From: Acidobacteriota bacterium
Lineage (GTDB): Bacteria; Acidobacteriota; Blastocatellia; Pyrinomonadales; Pyrinomonadaceae
Length of the DNA: 64,000 bases
Direction: 5' to 3'
Assembly (NCBI GenBank): GCA_016715115.1
Contig: JADKBM010000013.1
Span: forward strand, 186,001 to 250,000
The notes beneath the pieces are model-generated. The model was not told the DNA's origin. It ran no database searches and saw only the letters and a list, made by a program, of their open reading frames with translations. Each line of letters begins with the position of its first letter. The first letter of the stretch is position 1. The position numbers and the translations under genes are program-made. Positions 41,341-50,589 of the stretch are shown in pieces.

Positions 41341-42198
41341 ATGAATCTTTTCGAAACAGGCAATGTTCTCGCAAGCATCAGCGAGTTCTTGAGCGAAGAC
41401 ATCGGCCGTGGCGACATCACGACGCAATCGACGGTTTCGCCGGACGTTCGCGGATTTGGCAGGTTCCTTGCAAAAGAAGATCTCGTGATCTGCGGGTTGA
41501 CGGTCGCCGAAGCCGTCTTTCTTTCGCTCGATGATGAAAATCCGGAGATCGAAACGACTTTCATCGAGGGCGACGAAGTCCCGGCCGGAACGGTGCTGGC
41601 AACACTCAAAGGCTACGCCGACGTTCTCTTGACGGGTGAACGGGTCGCGCTCAATCTTCTCCAGCGGATGTCGGGAATCGCGACGCTGACTCGCCAGTAC
41701 GTGAAAGCGGTCGACGGAACCGGCGCGCAGATCGTTGATACGCGCAAGACGACGCCCGGACTTCGGATGCTCGAAAAATACGCCGTCACCGTCGGCGGCG
41801 GCAAGAATCATCGGCTCGGTCTCGACGACGGCGTACTCATCAAAGACAATCACATCGCGCTCGCCGGCGGCGTCACCGAAGCAGTGACGATGGCGAAGAT
41901 CAAATGCGGGCATTTGCACAAGATCGAGGTCGAGATCTCGAACTGGGCGCAACTCCGCGAGGCGATCGAAGCCGGTGCGGATATCGTGATGCTCGACAAC
42001 CAGACGCCGGAAGAGGCGCGGAAACTGGTCGAGATGACACATTCGCTTAACCCGAACGTCCTGATCGAAGCCTCAGGCGGAATGGACCTTGACCGCGTCC
42101 GCGCGTTTGCCGACGCCGGCGTCGATCTGATCTCCGTCGGGCGTCTGACCCATTCCGCCCGAGCGGTCGACATTTCGTTCAAGATACAGGCGGTTTGA
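41341..42198 (+). CDS. nadC: Nicotinate-nucleotide pyrophosphorylase (carboxylating) NadC
   Basis: A 285-residue quinolinate phosphoribosyltransferase. LSEDIGRGDITTQS, GERVALNLLQRMSGIATLTRQYV, DTRKTTPGLRMLEKYAVTVGGGKNHRLGLDDGVLIKDNHI and VMLDNQTPEEAR are diagnostic and hold the active-site Arg, Lys, His and Asp residues. It makes nicotinate mononucleotide from quinolinate and PRPP in NAD synthesis. nadA/nadB are not nearby. Confidence 0.96.
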   Translation: MNLFETGNVLASISEFLSEDIGRGDITTQSTVSPDVRGFGRFLAKEDLVICGLTVAEAVFLSLDDENPEIETTFIEGDEVPAGTVLATLKGYADVLLTGERVALNLLQRMSGIATLTRQYVKAVDGTGAQIVDTRKTTPGLRMLEKYAVTVGGGKNHRLGLDDGVLIKDNHIALAGGVTEAVTMAKIKCGHLHKIEVEISNWAQLREAIEAGADIVMLDNQTPEEARKLVEMTHSLNPNVLIEASGGMDLDRVRAFADAGVDLISVGRLTHSARAVDISFKIQAV

Positions 42199-42214
42199 TT
42201 TGGGATTTGGGATT

Positions 42215-42700
42215 TCGGATTTGGGATTCCAGGAATTCCACGGATTCCACGGATTCCAGATTCCACGGATTTAAGATTCCAGGAATTCCAGATTCCAGAT
42301 TCCAGGATTTCAGATTCCAGATTCCAGGAATTCCAGATTCCAGGGATTCTAGGGATTTCAGATTCCAGATATTCCAGATTCCAGATTCTGGACCCGAAAT
42401 CTCCTGAACTTGGAATTTCCGGAACATGGAATTCTTGGAATCTGGAATCCTGGAATCTTCGAATCCTGGAATCCTGGAATCTGGAATCCTGGAATCCTTG
42501 GAATCCTTGGAATCCTGGAATCCTGGAATTCTGGAATTCTGGAATCCTGGAATCCTGGAATCTGGAATCTGGAATCCTGGAATCCTGGAATCCTGGAATC
42601 CTGGAATTCTGGAATTCTGGAATCCTGGAATCCTGGAATCCTGGAATCCCGAACCTTGGAATCTGGAATCTGGAATCCGGTATCCCTGGAATCTTAAATC
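42215..42700. repeat. ATTCCAG word array with an orientation switch
   Basis: Up to ~42400 the plus strand reads GATTCCAGGAATTCCAGATTCC; from ~42410 to 42700 it reads CTGGAATCCTGGAATCTGG. The two arms are roughly reverse complements, so the RNA could fold into a long imperfect hairpin between nadC and the DUF1499 gene. Open frames through it are artefacts. Confidence 0.92.
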
Positions 42701-42717
42701 TTCCAGTGGTGTAAATA

Positions 42718-43179
42718 ATGAAAAAGAAGTTGCTGATAATCGTGGCAATCGTGCTTGTGCCACTGGTCGCGATCTTGATCATCGCTCGTGTTTTCTATCC
42801 CGACAACGTGGCGGAAACATCGCCGGACGGCGGTCCGAAGCACCTTGTGACGCGTTATTACCGCGCCGATCCTGACTCGGCAGAACGGGCAGTGCGCGAA
42901 GTGATCCCGACGCTTTCGACTTACGGTTCGAACTGGAAACTGGCGGACGCCGGGGCGAGACAGGAAAACCAGATCGTCATCAAGGCGGAAGTCCCGGTCG
43001 TCGTTTTCACCGATGACCTGCAGGTAACCATCAACTATGCGGGCGATTCGGCCCGCGTCAATGTGCGTTCGGCGTCGCGTGTCGGCAAAAGCGACTTCGG
43101 CGAAAACCGGCGCCACGTGGCGAAATTTCTCGACGCCCTCGACAAAAAGCTCCAGCCTAATCCGCGGCCGGCGTCGTGA
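42718..43179 (+). CDS. DUF1499-type membrane-anchored protein
   Basis: A 153-residue protein with an N-terminal membrane helix (LLIIVAIVLVPLVAILIIARVF) and a DUF1499-like domain: HLVTRYYRADPDSAERAVREVIPTL, VFTDDLQVTI, and the typical end RSASRVGKSDFGENRRHVAKFLDAL. The function of the family is unknown. The ATG follows directly after the word array, and the last 23 bases overlap the convergent CPBP gene. Confidence 0.75.
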   Translation: MKKKLLIIVAIVLVPLVAILIIARVFYPDNVAETSPDGGPKHLVTRYYRADPDSAERAVREVIPTLSTYGSNWKLADAGARQENQIVIKAEVPVVVFTDDLQVTINYAGDSARVNVRSASRVGKSDFGENRRHVAKFLDALDKKLQPNPRPAS

Positions 43180-44080
43180 ATTCGAGCATCTCCCGGGTTG
43201 GTTTCAGAAATGGCGCAAACGCGATGACGGCGGTCGAAACAAGCAATGCAACGGTACACGCAACGCCGCCCTCGACACCGTAGTTTCCGCCCGAAAGCCA
43301 TTCAGGGCCGTAAACCGTTGCCCGCATCAACGGATCCGGCGCGAGCGTCTCCAGTCCGCTGACCGTGATTCCGAGCACAGACCCTTGGACCCAATTCCAG
43401 GCCAGGTGAATTCCGAACGGAAACCATAGGTTGCGGGTTTTCGCATAGGCGACCGCGAGCCAGATCCCGGCCAGAAACGTGTTGAACCACGACAACGGAT
43501 TGGCTCCCGGATTGGCGTTGTGCGTCGTCGCGAAGAAAAGCGAGGTCAGGACAATTCCGAATGCCGCGTATCGCGCACGAAAAAGAGTTTGCAACGCGTA
43601 ACCGCGAAAGAAAGCCTCTTCGAAAAGCGCACCGAAAATGAACACGATCAGTGTGTTCAAGAGCGTTTGAGTGACCGCTTGGCCAGCGCTCTCGCGGTTG
43701 AGCCCGATTGAAAGCCCGCCGAACGCGGCGACAATTCCGGCCGCCAGGCCGATCGAAGCGGCGCCGATGACGAGTCCCCAGATCAAATCCCTGAACCATC
43801 CGCCCGTGAACCACGCGCCGAGCGCGCGAAACGGCAGATCTTCGAACAATCTGCCCCAGAGCCAGCCGAAAAACAGTGCGGCCGTCGCTGAGATCAGGAA
43901 TTGGATGACAAGAACCGAGGTCGAGCTTTGCGTCATCCGGATTTCGAGCAACGCAAACAACGGTGAGCCGGCAACCAGCGCGGCAAGCGTCGCAAAAAAG
44001 CATGAAACGAGAAAAACCGCCACGCGCCACCCACTCCGAACGCGACTCGAATCGTCGATAAATATGCTGCTCAGTTTCAT
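43157..44080 (-). CDS. CPBP family intramembrane metalloprotease
   Basis: A 307-residue membrane protein with eight or so helices. EEAFFRGYALQTLF supplies the two catalytic Glu and Arg, SLFFATTHNANPGANPLSWFNTFLAGIWLAVAYAKTRNLWFPFGIHLAWNW supplies the His residues of the CPBP (Abi/CAAX) site. Bacterial members act in peptide processing or immunity; the substrate here is unknown. It is divergent from the ntrY gene (78 bp). Confidence 0.9.
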   Translation of the reverse strand: MKLSSIFIDDSSRVRSGWRVAVFLVSCFFATLAALVAGSPLFALLEIRMTQSSTSVLVIQFLISATAALFFGWLWGRLFEDLPFRALGAWFTGGWFRDLIWGLVIGAASIGLAAGIVAAFGGLSIGLNRESAGQAVTQTLLNTLIVFIFGALFEEAFFRGYALQTLFRARYAAFGIVLTSLFFATTHNANPGANPLSWFNTFLAGIWLAVAYAKTRNLWFPFGIHLAWNWVQGSVLGITVSGLETLAPDPLMRATVYGPEWLSGGNYGVEGGVACTVALLVSTAVIAFAPFLKPTREMLEFTTPAAD

Positions 44081-44158
44081 TGAAACTAAGACTAACCAGT
44101 CCGGCCGAAACTCTCAAGAACGGCGACTCGCTTTTCGCATTGTGTTAGAATTTTCCCG

Positions 44159-46303
44159 ATGGCCGAAAAGGATCAAAAGCGTGTCCGGCGAGTCTCTCCG
44201 TGGCTTCTCGGGGCGATCGTGCTCGTGCTGATGACGTTTCTGGTTCTGCTTCAGTCGTCTAACCTTTGGAAAAAACTCTCGGTCGAATCCGCCAACGACA
44301 CACTGCTGCTTTACGCGCTTTCGTCGCTGAATTTCTTTGCCTTCGTAATTTTCGGTTTCATCTTTCTGCGGAGTCTCTTGAAACTCTCGCGCGAGCGGCG
44401 CGCTTTCGTGCTCGGGTCGAAGTTCAAGACCCGGCTCTGGCTTTATTTCTTTCTTATCAGTGTTTTACCGATCATTGCGATGGCCGGGTTCTCGTATCTC
44501 TTTATGAACCGAGCGCTCGAGCGATGGTTCACGCAGATTCCCGAAGACGTCGTCCGGCGCTCGCAGGAGATCAAGAACAAGGCGATAGGGTTGCAGGCCG
44601 AAAAGTTCCGCGAAACCGCCGAGATGCTCGCCGTGACGCTTGACGAGCATCAGATCGGAAATGGCGAACTTGCGCGCGTAGCTGAAGCCGGCGGGTTGTC
44701 TCACGTCGAAGTTCTTTCGCGTGACGGCAAAACGGTTGAATCGGCAACACGTGAAAGCGCCCAAAACGAGGAGTTTCGGGCGACCATCGCGATGGCGCGA
44801 TCGGGAGGTCTCGACGATCCGAAACTCAGCGACGGCAAAGGCTTCGACGCGGCGGTGGCAACGCTCCGCGACGGGCGTCGATTGCTCGTTGTTTCGAGTC
44901 TTTTTGCGGAAGAAAGCGCGAGCCAGTTCGTCGATCAATCGCTGATCGAGTTCGATCGTCTCAAGGGGGAGCAAACGACGGTTCGGCAGATCGGACTTTC
45001 GACTCTCGGACTGCTGACGTTCCTTCTGATCTTCGCGTCGAGTTGGATGGCCGTTTACATTGCCCGTGGTCTGACAGTACCGCTAAATGCGCTCGCCGAA
45101 GGCGCGGACGAGATCGCGCGCGGCAAACTCGGTCATCAGGTCGATGTTTTTGCCGAGGATGAACTTGCGCTTCTGGTCCGTTCGTTCAATCAAATGTCGG
45201 CGAAGCTCGGTGAGAACTCGGCCGAACTCGAGGAAAGGCGTCGCTACACCGAAACCGTCTTGCTTTCGCTTTCGACCGGCGTCATCTCGTTCGACGCGGG
45301 TAATCGCGTGACTACCATCAACAGCGCCGCAATACAGATTTTGCGGCTCGAGGACGCGGATTTCACCGGATTCCGGCTCGAACAGTTGTTCAAAGAAGAG
45401 AATCGCGTCGTCATCGAACGGCTTTTGGGCCGTGCACGGCGTGTCGGACAGGCGAGTGAGCAAACGGTTCTGCAGCGCGAGAATGTCGCCGGCGGCACGG
45501 ACAGCGTCGGAAGTTTGCCGGTGGCGATCTCGGCGACGGCGCTGCCTCAGGGGCTCGCCGAGGCGAGCGGCATCGTGCTCGTCATTGAAGATCTTTCCGA
45601 GTTGATCGCAGCGCAGCGAGCTTCCGCGTGGGCTGAGGTCGCAAGGCGAATGGCGCACGAGATCAAGAATCCGTTGACGCCGATTCAACTTTCAGCCGAG
45701 CGCATCGCGAAACGTTGTGCGCTGGGCGGAAATCCGGAACAGGCCGCGGGCGTGGTCAAGGACGGCACGGAAACCATCCTGCGCGAGGTCAACAGTTTGA
45801 AAGCTCTGGTCGACGAATTCTCGAGGTTCGCGCGGCTGCCGAACGTAAAACTCGAAAGCGGCTCCGTGAACGAGACGATCGCCCAAGCGGCGGCGCTCTA
45901 TGAAGACCGAGGAGTCGCCCTCGAACAGAATCTTGCCGCCGACCTGCCCGAGGCAATGATCGACGACGAGCAGTTGAAACGGGTCTTCGTCAATCTTATC
46001 GAGAACGCGATCGAGGCGTTCGATCCAACTCAGGCGGACAAACGCATATCGTTGAAGTCCTTTCTGGACTCCGGTCGCGATCTGATCGTTGCCGAGGTTT
46101 CGGATAACGGCGCAGGGATTTCTCCGGCGGATTTTCAGAAGCTTTTTCAGCCGTATTTTTCGACCAAGGGCCGCGGAACGGGACTCGGGCTGGCCATCGT
46201 CCAGCGAATCGTGTCGGAACATCGCGGCAAGATCAAGGCCGTCAACAATTCGGGCGGCGGAGCGAAGTTCATCGTTGAACTTCCGACGGGAAGTGAAAAG
46301 TGA
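44159..46303 (+). CDS. ntrY: NtrY-like sensor histidine kinase
   Basis: A 714-residue membrane kinase. Three N-terminal helices (~12-31, 48-72, 92-112), an extracytoplasmic domain, a fourth helix (~283-303), a HAMP domain (ARGLTVPLNALAEGADEIARGKLGHQV), a PAS domain (~375-480), HisKA with H500 (RRMAHEIKNPLTPIQLSAERI) and HATPase_c (NLIENAIEAFD, DNGAGI, TKGRGTGLGLAIV). This is the NtrY architecture. NtrYX pairs respond to nitrogen, oxygen or envelope state in other phyla. The partner regulator is at 47233, beyond a repeat and one small gene. Confidence 0.88.
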   Translation: MAEKDQKRVRRVSPWLLGAIVLVLMTFLVLLQSSNLWKKLSVESANDTLLLYALSSLNFFAFVIFGFIFLRSLLKLSRERRAFVLGSKFKTRLWLYFFLISVLPIIAMAGFSYLFMNRALERWFTQIPEDVVRRSQEIKNKAIGLQAEKFRETAEMLAVTLDEHQIGNGELARVAEAGGLSHVEVLSRDGKTVESATRESAQNEEFRATIAMARSGGLDDPKLSDGKGFDAAVATLRDGRRLLVVSSLFAEESASQFVDQSLIEFDRLKGEQTTVRQIGLSTLGLLTFLLIFASSWMAVYIARGLTVPLNALAEGADEIARGKLGHQVDVFAEDELALLVRSFNQMSAKLGENSAELEERRRYTETVLLSLSTGVISFDAGNRVTTINSAAIQILRLEDADFTGFRLEQLFKEENRVVIERLLGRARRVGQASEQTVLQRENVAGGTDSVGSLPVAISATALPQGLAEASGIVLVIEDLSELIAAQRASAWAEVARRMAHEIKNPLTPIQLSAERIAKRCALGGNPEQAAGVVKDGTETILREVNSLKALVDEFSRFARLPNVKLESGSVNETIAQAAALYEDRGVALEQNLAADLPEAMIDDEQLKRVFVNLIENAIEAFDPTQADKRISLKSFLDSGRDLIVAEVSDNGAGISPADFQKLFQPYFSTKGRGTGLGLAIVQRIVSEHRGKIKAVNNSGGGAKFIVELPTGSEK

Positions 46304-46500
46304 GAGCTGAGAAGTGGGAAGTGAGAACTGGGAGCTGAGAAGTGAGAACTGAGAACTGAGAAGGGAGAAGTGGGCGTGGGAAGTGGGAAGTGGGAAGTGA
46401 GAAGTGGGAACTGAGAGCTGAGAAGGGAGAAGTGAGAACCGGGAGCTGAGAAGTGAGAGGTGAGAAGTGAGAACTGGGAACTGAGAGATGGGAACTGAAA
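46304..46500. repeat. GAGAAGTG/GAACTGGGAG word array
   Basis: About 200 bp of GTGAGAACTGGGAGCTGAGAAG variants follow the ntrY stop directly. No gene is seen from 46304 to 46634; the ribosome site of the next gene (GGGAGG) is at ~46625. Confidence 0.88.
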
Positions 46501-46634
46501 ACCAAGTTTTTTCCGATATGGTGTGGATTTCGAGGACTTTCAGCTAACAACTTTCAATTTTCAGCTATTCCGAAGGGACGAAATATTATTTCGAAAGTTC
46601 GAGAATCTCGATAGGTATTTAATAGGGAGGTCTT

Positions 46635-47177
46635 ATGAAAAGTACCATCAAATGTTTGTTCATTCTGTTTTCGGCGGCGTCGGCGCTATTTGCGCAGACC
46701 GACAAACGAATCGACGCGATTCGCGACGTTGCGCGGCAGGTCGATAAAATGGTTGCCGAATGCGAGTCCGACGGAGAAACATCATCAACATTTCTGACCG
46801 AACTCGTTGCCAACAAAAACAACGGTTCGTATCCTGCGGTTGGGATCTATAATACCCGCGTGAAGTTCTACTATACGTACGGCGACCGCGAGAAGAACCC
46901 GTATCCCGATCGTTTGCTGAAGATCGTGATCGAGACGAAACGCTCGGCGATGACCGAATCGGCGGAGTATCTCTTCGATGAAAGCCGCCGTTTGATTTTC
47001 TTCTTCGGCAAGGATTCCGAAAAAGAGACGCGGATCTATTTCGCCGCCGGCAAAATGTTCAAGACTATGGATGGTGAGCGGGCGGTTGTCGGAAACGCGG
47101 CGAACACCGCGTCCAACAAGGCGTTGGCTGAATCCCGGCGCTTGGTCGCGATGTTTCAGGAGTCGTTGAGATTCTGA
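46635..47177 (+). CDS. Secreted protein of unknown function within the ntrYX locus
   Basis: A 180-residue protein with a signal peptide (CLFILFSAASALFAQ) and a GGGAGG ribosome site. The mature part mixes helix (RIDAIRDVARQVDKMVAECES) and beta strands (VKFYYTYGD, LLKIVIETKRSA, AEYLFDESRRLIFFFGKD, TRIYFAAGKMFKTMDG). I do not recognise the family. It lies between the kinase and its regulator, so it could be a periplasmic ligand-binding or feedback partner of NtrY. Confidence 0.75.
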   Translation: MKSTIKCLFILFSAASALFAQTDKRIDAIRDVARQVDKMVAECESDGETSSTFLTELVANKNNGSYPAVGIYNTRVKFYYTYGDREKNPYPDRLLKIVIETKRSAMTESAEYLFDESRRLIFFFGKDSEKETRIYFAAGKMFKTMDGERAVVGNAANTASNKALAESRRLVAMFQESLRF

Positions 47178-47232
47178 GCGGTGATTCGAAGAGTTGATCG
47201 CCCGTGACGTATGATTGTGATTTGACCGAAAA

Positions 47233-48588
47233 ATGAACACGGTACTGATAGTTGATGACGAGCGCGGAATCCGCGACACGCTGAGCAGCGTGCTTGAGGA
47301 CGAAGGTTTCGAGGTCGAGACCGTCGCCACCGGCGAAGACTGCCTGGCGGCCGTCGAAACAACGCATTTTGCGTGCATTTTGCTCGACATCTGGCTGGGG
47401 CCGGGAATCGACGGGCTTGAGACGCTTGAGCGCTTGCGTGAGAACGGGTCGGATTCGGCGGTCGTGATGATCTCGGGACACGGCAATATCGAAACGGCCG
47501 TGAATGCGACAAAACTCGGCGCGTTCGATTTCATCGAAAAGCCACTGAGCCTTGAAAAGACCGTTCTCACCGTTCGGAATGCGATCAAACAGCGAGAACT
47601 CGAACGCGTCAACGCTCAGTTCGCGGAACAACTCTCGGAAGAATACGCGATGATCGGCGAATCGGTCGCGATGCGCGCGCTGCGAAAACAGATCGCGATC
47701 GTTGCGCCGACCGACGGCCGCGTGTTGATTTCGGGCGAATCGGGAACCGGAAAAGAACTTGTCGCGCGCGCGATCCACGCCCAATCGCGGCGTCGGAACG
47801 CGCCTTTCGTCGAAATCAATTCGGCGGCGATTCCTGAGGAACTTGTCGAATCAGAGCTTTTCGGTCACGCGAAAGGAGCTTTTTCGGGCGCGACTGCAGC
47901 CAAAAAAGGGAAGTTCGAGATCGCCGACGGAGCAACACTTTTTCTCGATGAGATCGGCGATATGTCGCCGCGCGTTCAGGCCAAAATGCTGCGCGTCCTG
48001 GAAGAGCAGCGTTTCGAACCGGTCGGTTCGAACACGCCTATCAAGGTCGACGTCCGGGTTATTTCGGCAACCAACAAACCACTCGGCGATCTGATTGATG
48101 ACGGACATTTTCGTGTCGATCTCTTTTACCGGTTGAATGTGATCCCGTTTCAGATTCCGCCCCTGCGCGACCGGATCGAGGATGTCCCGATGCTCGTCGA
48201 GCATTTCAATCAGCGGTTTTCGGGAGCTTACGGCAAGAAACCAAAAGAATTCAGCGCTAACGCGATCGATGCGCTGCGGAACTATGCGTGGCTCGGCAAT
48301 GTCCGCGAACTCAAGAACACGATCGAGCGCGTCGTCATCATGACCCAGAAACACAGGATCGACGCCGACGATCTGCCGCGGTTCAATATCACTGACGAGC
48401 CGCCCGCGTCGAGTTTCCGGTTTCCGTCGTTCAAGGATGCGACCGATGCCTACCAACGCGAGTTCATCCTCCACAAACTCGCCGAATTCGAAGGCAACGT
48501 CTCAAAGGCCGCCGACTCGATGGGCGTCGACCGCAGCCATCTTTATCGAAGGATGAAGGGGTTGGGGCTTCAGTTCAAGGAACGATAA
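47233..48588 (+). CDS. ntrX: NtrX-like sigma54-dependent response regulator
   Basis: A 451-residue protein. Receiver domain with D52 (ILLDIWLGPGIDG), a sigma54-interaction AAA+ domain with Walker A GESGTGKE (168-175) and GAFSGA at 215-220 (GAFTGA variant with Ser), Walker B LFLDEIGDMS, sensor GNVRELKNTIERV, and a C-terminal Fis helix-turn-helix (EGNVSKAADSMGVDRSHLYRRMKGLG). The Thr-to-Ser change in GAFTGA is found in some NtrX-type proteins and may affect contact with sigma54. Confidence 0.93.
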   Translation: MNTVLIVDDERGIRDTLSSVLEDEGFEVETVATGEDCLAAVETTHFACILLDIWLGPGIDGLETLERLRENGSDSAVVMISGHGNIETAVNATKLGAFDFIEKPLSLEKTVLTVRNAIKQRELERVNAQFAEQLSEEYAMIGESVAMRALRKQIAIVAPTDGRVLISGESGTGKELVARAIHAQSRRRNAPFVEINSAAIPEELVESELFGHAKGAFSGATAAKKGKFEIADGATLFLDEIGDMSPRVQAKMLRVLEEQRFEPVGSNTPIKVDVRVISATNKPLGDLIDDGHFRVDLFYRLNVIPFQIPPLRDRIEDVPMLVEHFNQRFSGAYGKKPKEFSANAIDALRNYAWLGNVRELKNTIERVVIMTQKHRIDADDLPRFNITDEPPASSFRFPSFKDATDAYQREFILHKLAEFEGNVSKAADSMGVDRSHLYRRMKGLGLQFKER

Positions 48589-48650
48589 GAGCGCTTCCGC
48601 CAATGGGATGGTTCCACATCATCGGAAGGCCGGCGACGGTTGTCCGCGTG

Positions 48651-49421
48651 TCACCGGCGCGCCTGGATGACCAGTTCGTCGGTGTCCTTCAACAGATCGC
48701 TGCCGTTGAAATCGCCATCGATGCGGATATCTTTGAAGCCGGCCGCCGACAACAATGCACGGACGTCCCTCGGATACAAATAAGCCAGTTTGAGCCGTTG
48801 CATCCACGAACCGATCAGCGTCCCGTCGGGGCCGTACTCGTCATATCTGTGATTTGAATGGACAATCTGATTCAGCGTATCGTAACGATTCGACTCCGAT
48901 CGCATAACGAACCCGCCGTCCGGCCGATCGAACGTCGCGACCCAACGCCAAACCCCTTGGAGCGGTCCAGCGTGATAAGACATATACTCCAGCGAGGGAT
49001 GAAAAATGTTGAAAGCGAAGAGCCCGCCCGGAACAAGATGCCGGCGCACGCAGTCGAGACACGCGCGCTGCTGGCTTTCATCGAGGTTATGAAGGAACGC
49101 CCGGAACGGTGCGATAACGAGGGCAAATTGCGCCCCAAGATCGAAGTCGCGCATATTGCCGGGCACGACGGTTACAAGCTCGCGAATTCGCGCCGGCCGA
49201 TCTTCGAGCCTGGTCCGAAGCCCATCGAGCATCCCGGCGTCGGCGTCGAGCGCGTGGATCGGAATGCCGGCTTCGGCGATCGGAATCGTCACGCGGCCGG
49301 TTCCGGCCCCGAGTTCAAGAACGGGCCCGCCCGTCTGAAGCGCTTTCGCGCAATACCATTCGACATCGCCCCCCAGACTCGCGGACGTTACCTCATCGTA
49401 GATTTTTGGTCTGTAGTTCAT
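48651..49421 (-). CDS. Class I SAM-dependent methyltransferase
   Basis: A 256-residue protein. VLELGAGTGRVTIPIAEAG is motif I, IHALDADAGML the acidic post-I Asp, and ALVIAPFRAFLHN and VPGGLFAFNIFHPSLEY motifs II-III. The C-terminal half has a beta-rich insertion (RYDEYGPDGTLIGSWMQRLKLAYL), as in Methyltransf_25-type small-molecule enzymes. The substrate is unknown. It stands alone, convergent to ntrX. Confidence 0.85.
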   Translation of the reverse strand: MNYRPKIYDEVTSASLGGDVEWYCAKALQTGGPVLELGAGTGRVTIPIAEAGIPIHALDADAGMLDGLRTRLEDRPARIRELVTVVPGNMRDFDLGAQFALVIAPFRAFLHNLDESQQRACLDCVRRHLVPGGLFAFNIFHPSLEYMSYHAGPLQGVWRWVATFDRPDGGFVMRSESNRYDTLNQIVHSNHRYDEYGPDGTLIGSWMQRLKLAYLYPRDVRALLSAAGFKDIRIDGDFNGSDLLKDTDELVIQARR

Positions 49422-49534
49422 GGATTCGGTTCGGCGGAATCGAGCGAAACCGATCGCTCATTTGTGTAGCTGCGGATCTGCAAAAGAAGAAATCGACGCC
49501 GCAATCTCTGATGACTTGCGGCGCCGATCGACAA

Positions 49535-49562
49535 TGAACTGCACGCTGAAGCGTGAACTCCT
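49535..49562. repeat. Small palindrome downstream of mdh
   Basis: GAACTGCACGCTGAAGCGTGAACTCC: CACGCT and AGCGTG form a hairpin flanked by GAACT-like ends. It resembles the interspersed GGAGTTC-palindrome family in layout and may also act as the mdh terminator. Confidence 0.5.
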
Positions 49563-49564
49563 GA

Positions 49565-50500
49565 CTAGATTCCCAAAACGTCGATCAGTTCCTGGACCGA
49601 ACCGGCACTCTTCTGGAGCGCGGCGCGCTCGTCGTTTGTGAGTGAGATCTCGATGATCTGCTCGACGCCGTTCTTGCCGAGTTTTACGGGGACGCCGACG
49701 AACAGGTTGTTGATGCCGTATTCGCCTTCGAGATAGACCGCGCACGGCAGGATCTTCTTCTTGTCCTTCAGAATCGCTTCGGCCATCTCGACGGCCGCCA
49801 GCGACGGGGCGTAGAATGCCGAACCGGTCTTGAGCAGTCCGACGATCTCGGCGCCGCCGTTCGCGGTGCGGGCGACGATCGCGTCGAGGCGGTCTTTCGG
49901 GATCAGTTCCGTGATCGGGATTCCGGCGACCGTCGAATAACGCGGCAACGGAACCATCGTGTCGCCGTGTCCGCCGAGGACGAAACAGGTGACGTTCTCG
50001 ACCGAAACATTGAGTTCTTCGGCGACGAAGCAGCGCATACGCGCCGAGTCGAGTATTCCAGCCATTCCCATAACGCGGTTCTTGGGGAATCCGGAACGCA
50101 CGTAGGCGACCTGCGTCATCGCGTCGAGCGGGTTTGAAACGACGATGATGAACGCGTTTGGCGAGTATTTCGCAACTTGATCGGTGACCGTTCCGACGAT
50201 GTCCGAATTGATCTTCAAAAGATCGTCGCGGCTCATTCCGGGTTTGCGCGGAAGTCCGGCGGTGATGATGACGATATCCGAGTTCGCGGTTTCCTCATAC
50301 GAGTTTGTGCCGACGAGTTTGACATCGAATCCGTCGATCGGCGCGGCCTGCGCGAGATCGAGCGATTTGCCCTGCGGCGTGCCTTCGACGATGTCAACCA
50401 AAACGACGTCCGCGAGTTCCTTCGAAGCGATCCAATGCGCGGCCGTCGCACCGACGTTTCCGGCTCCGACAACCGTGATCTTATTTCTTCCTGCTGCCAT
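49565..50500 (-). CDS. mdh: Malate dehydrogenase
   Basis: A 311-residue LDH-like MDH. KITVVGAGNVGATAAHWIA is the NAD loop, VDIVEGTPQGKSLDLAQAAPIDG, VIITAGLPRKPGMSRDDLL, VVSNPLDAMTQVAY, the Arg of GMAGILDSARMR and the catalytic His of VLGGHGDTMVPL are visible. MSRDDLL with Arg in the mobile loop fits malate rather than lactate. It interconverts malate and oxaloacetate in the TCA cycle. Confidence 0.95.
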   Translation of the reverse strand: MAAGRNKITVVGAGNVGATAAHWIASKELADVVLVDIVEGTPQGKSLDLAQAAPIDGFDVKLVGTNSYEETANSDIVIITAGLPRKPGMSRDDLLKINSDIVGTVTDQVAKYSPNAFIIVVSNPLDAMTQVAYVRSGFPKNRVMGMAGILDSARMRCFVAEELNVSVENVTCFVLGGHGDTMVPLPRYSTVAGIPITELIPKDRLDAIVARTANGGAEIVGLLKTGSAFYAPSLAAVEMAEAILKDKKKILPCAVYLEGEYGINNLFVGVPVKLGKNGVEQIIEISLTNDERAALQKSAGSVQELIDVLGI

Positions 50501-50589
50501 GATGTTATTTATCCTCTCTGATTTAATAAGTGTTTGAAAAAAAACCGATGCTAACCATTCTATTTTGACTTCGGCGACTTTTCAATCGG

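Noticed and set aside
42215..42700. CRISPR or protein-coding repeat
   Set aside because: Period is 8-17 bp with variable words and no spacers; the arms are inverted copies of a simple word.
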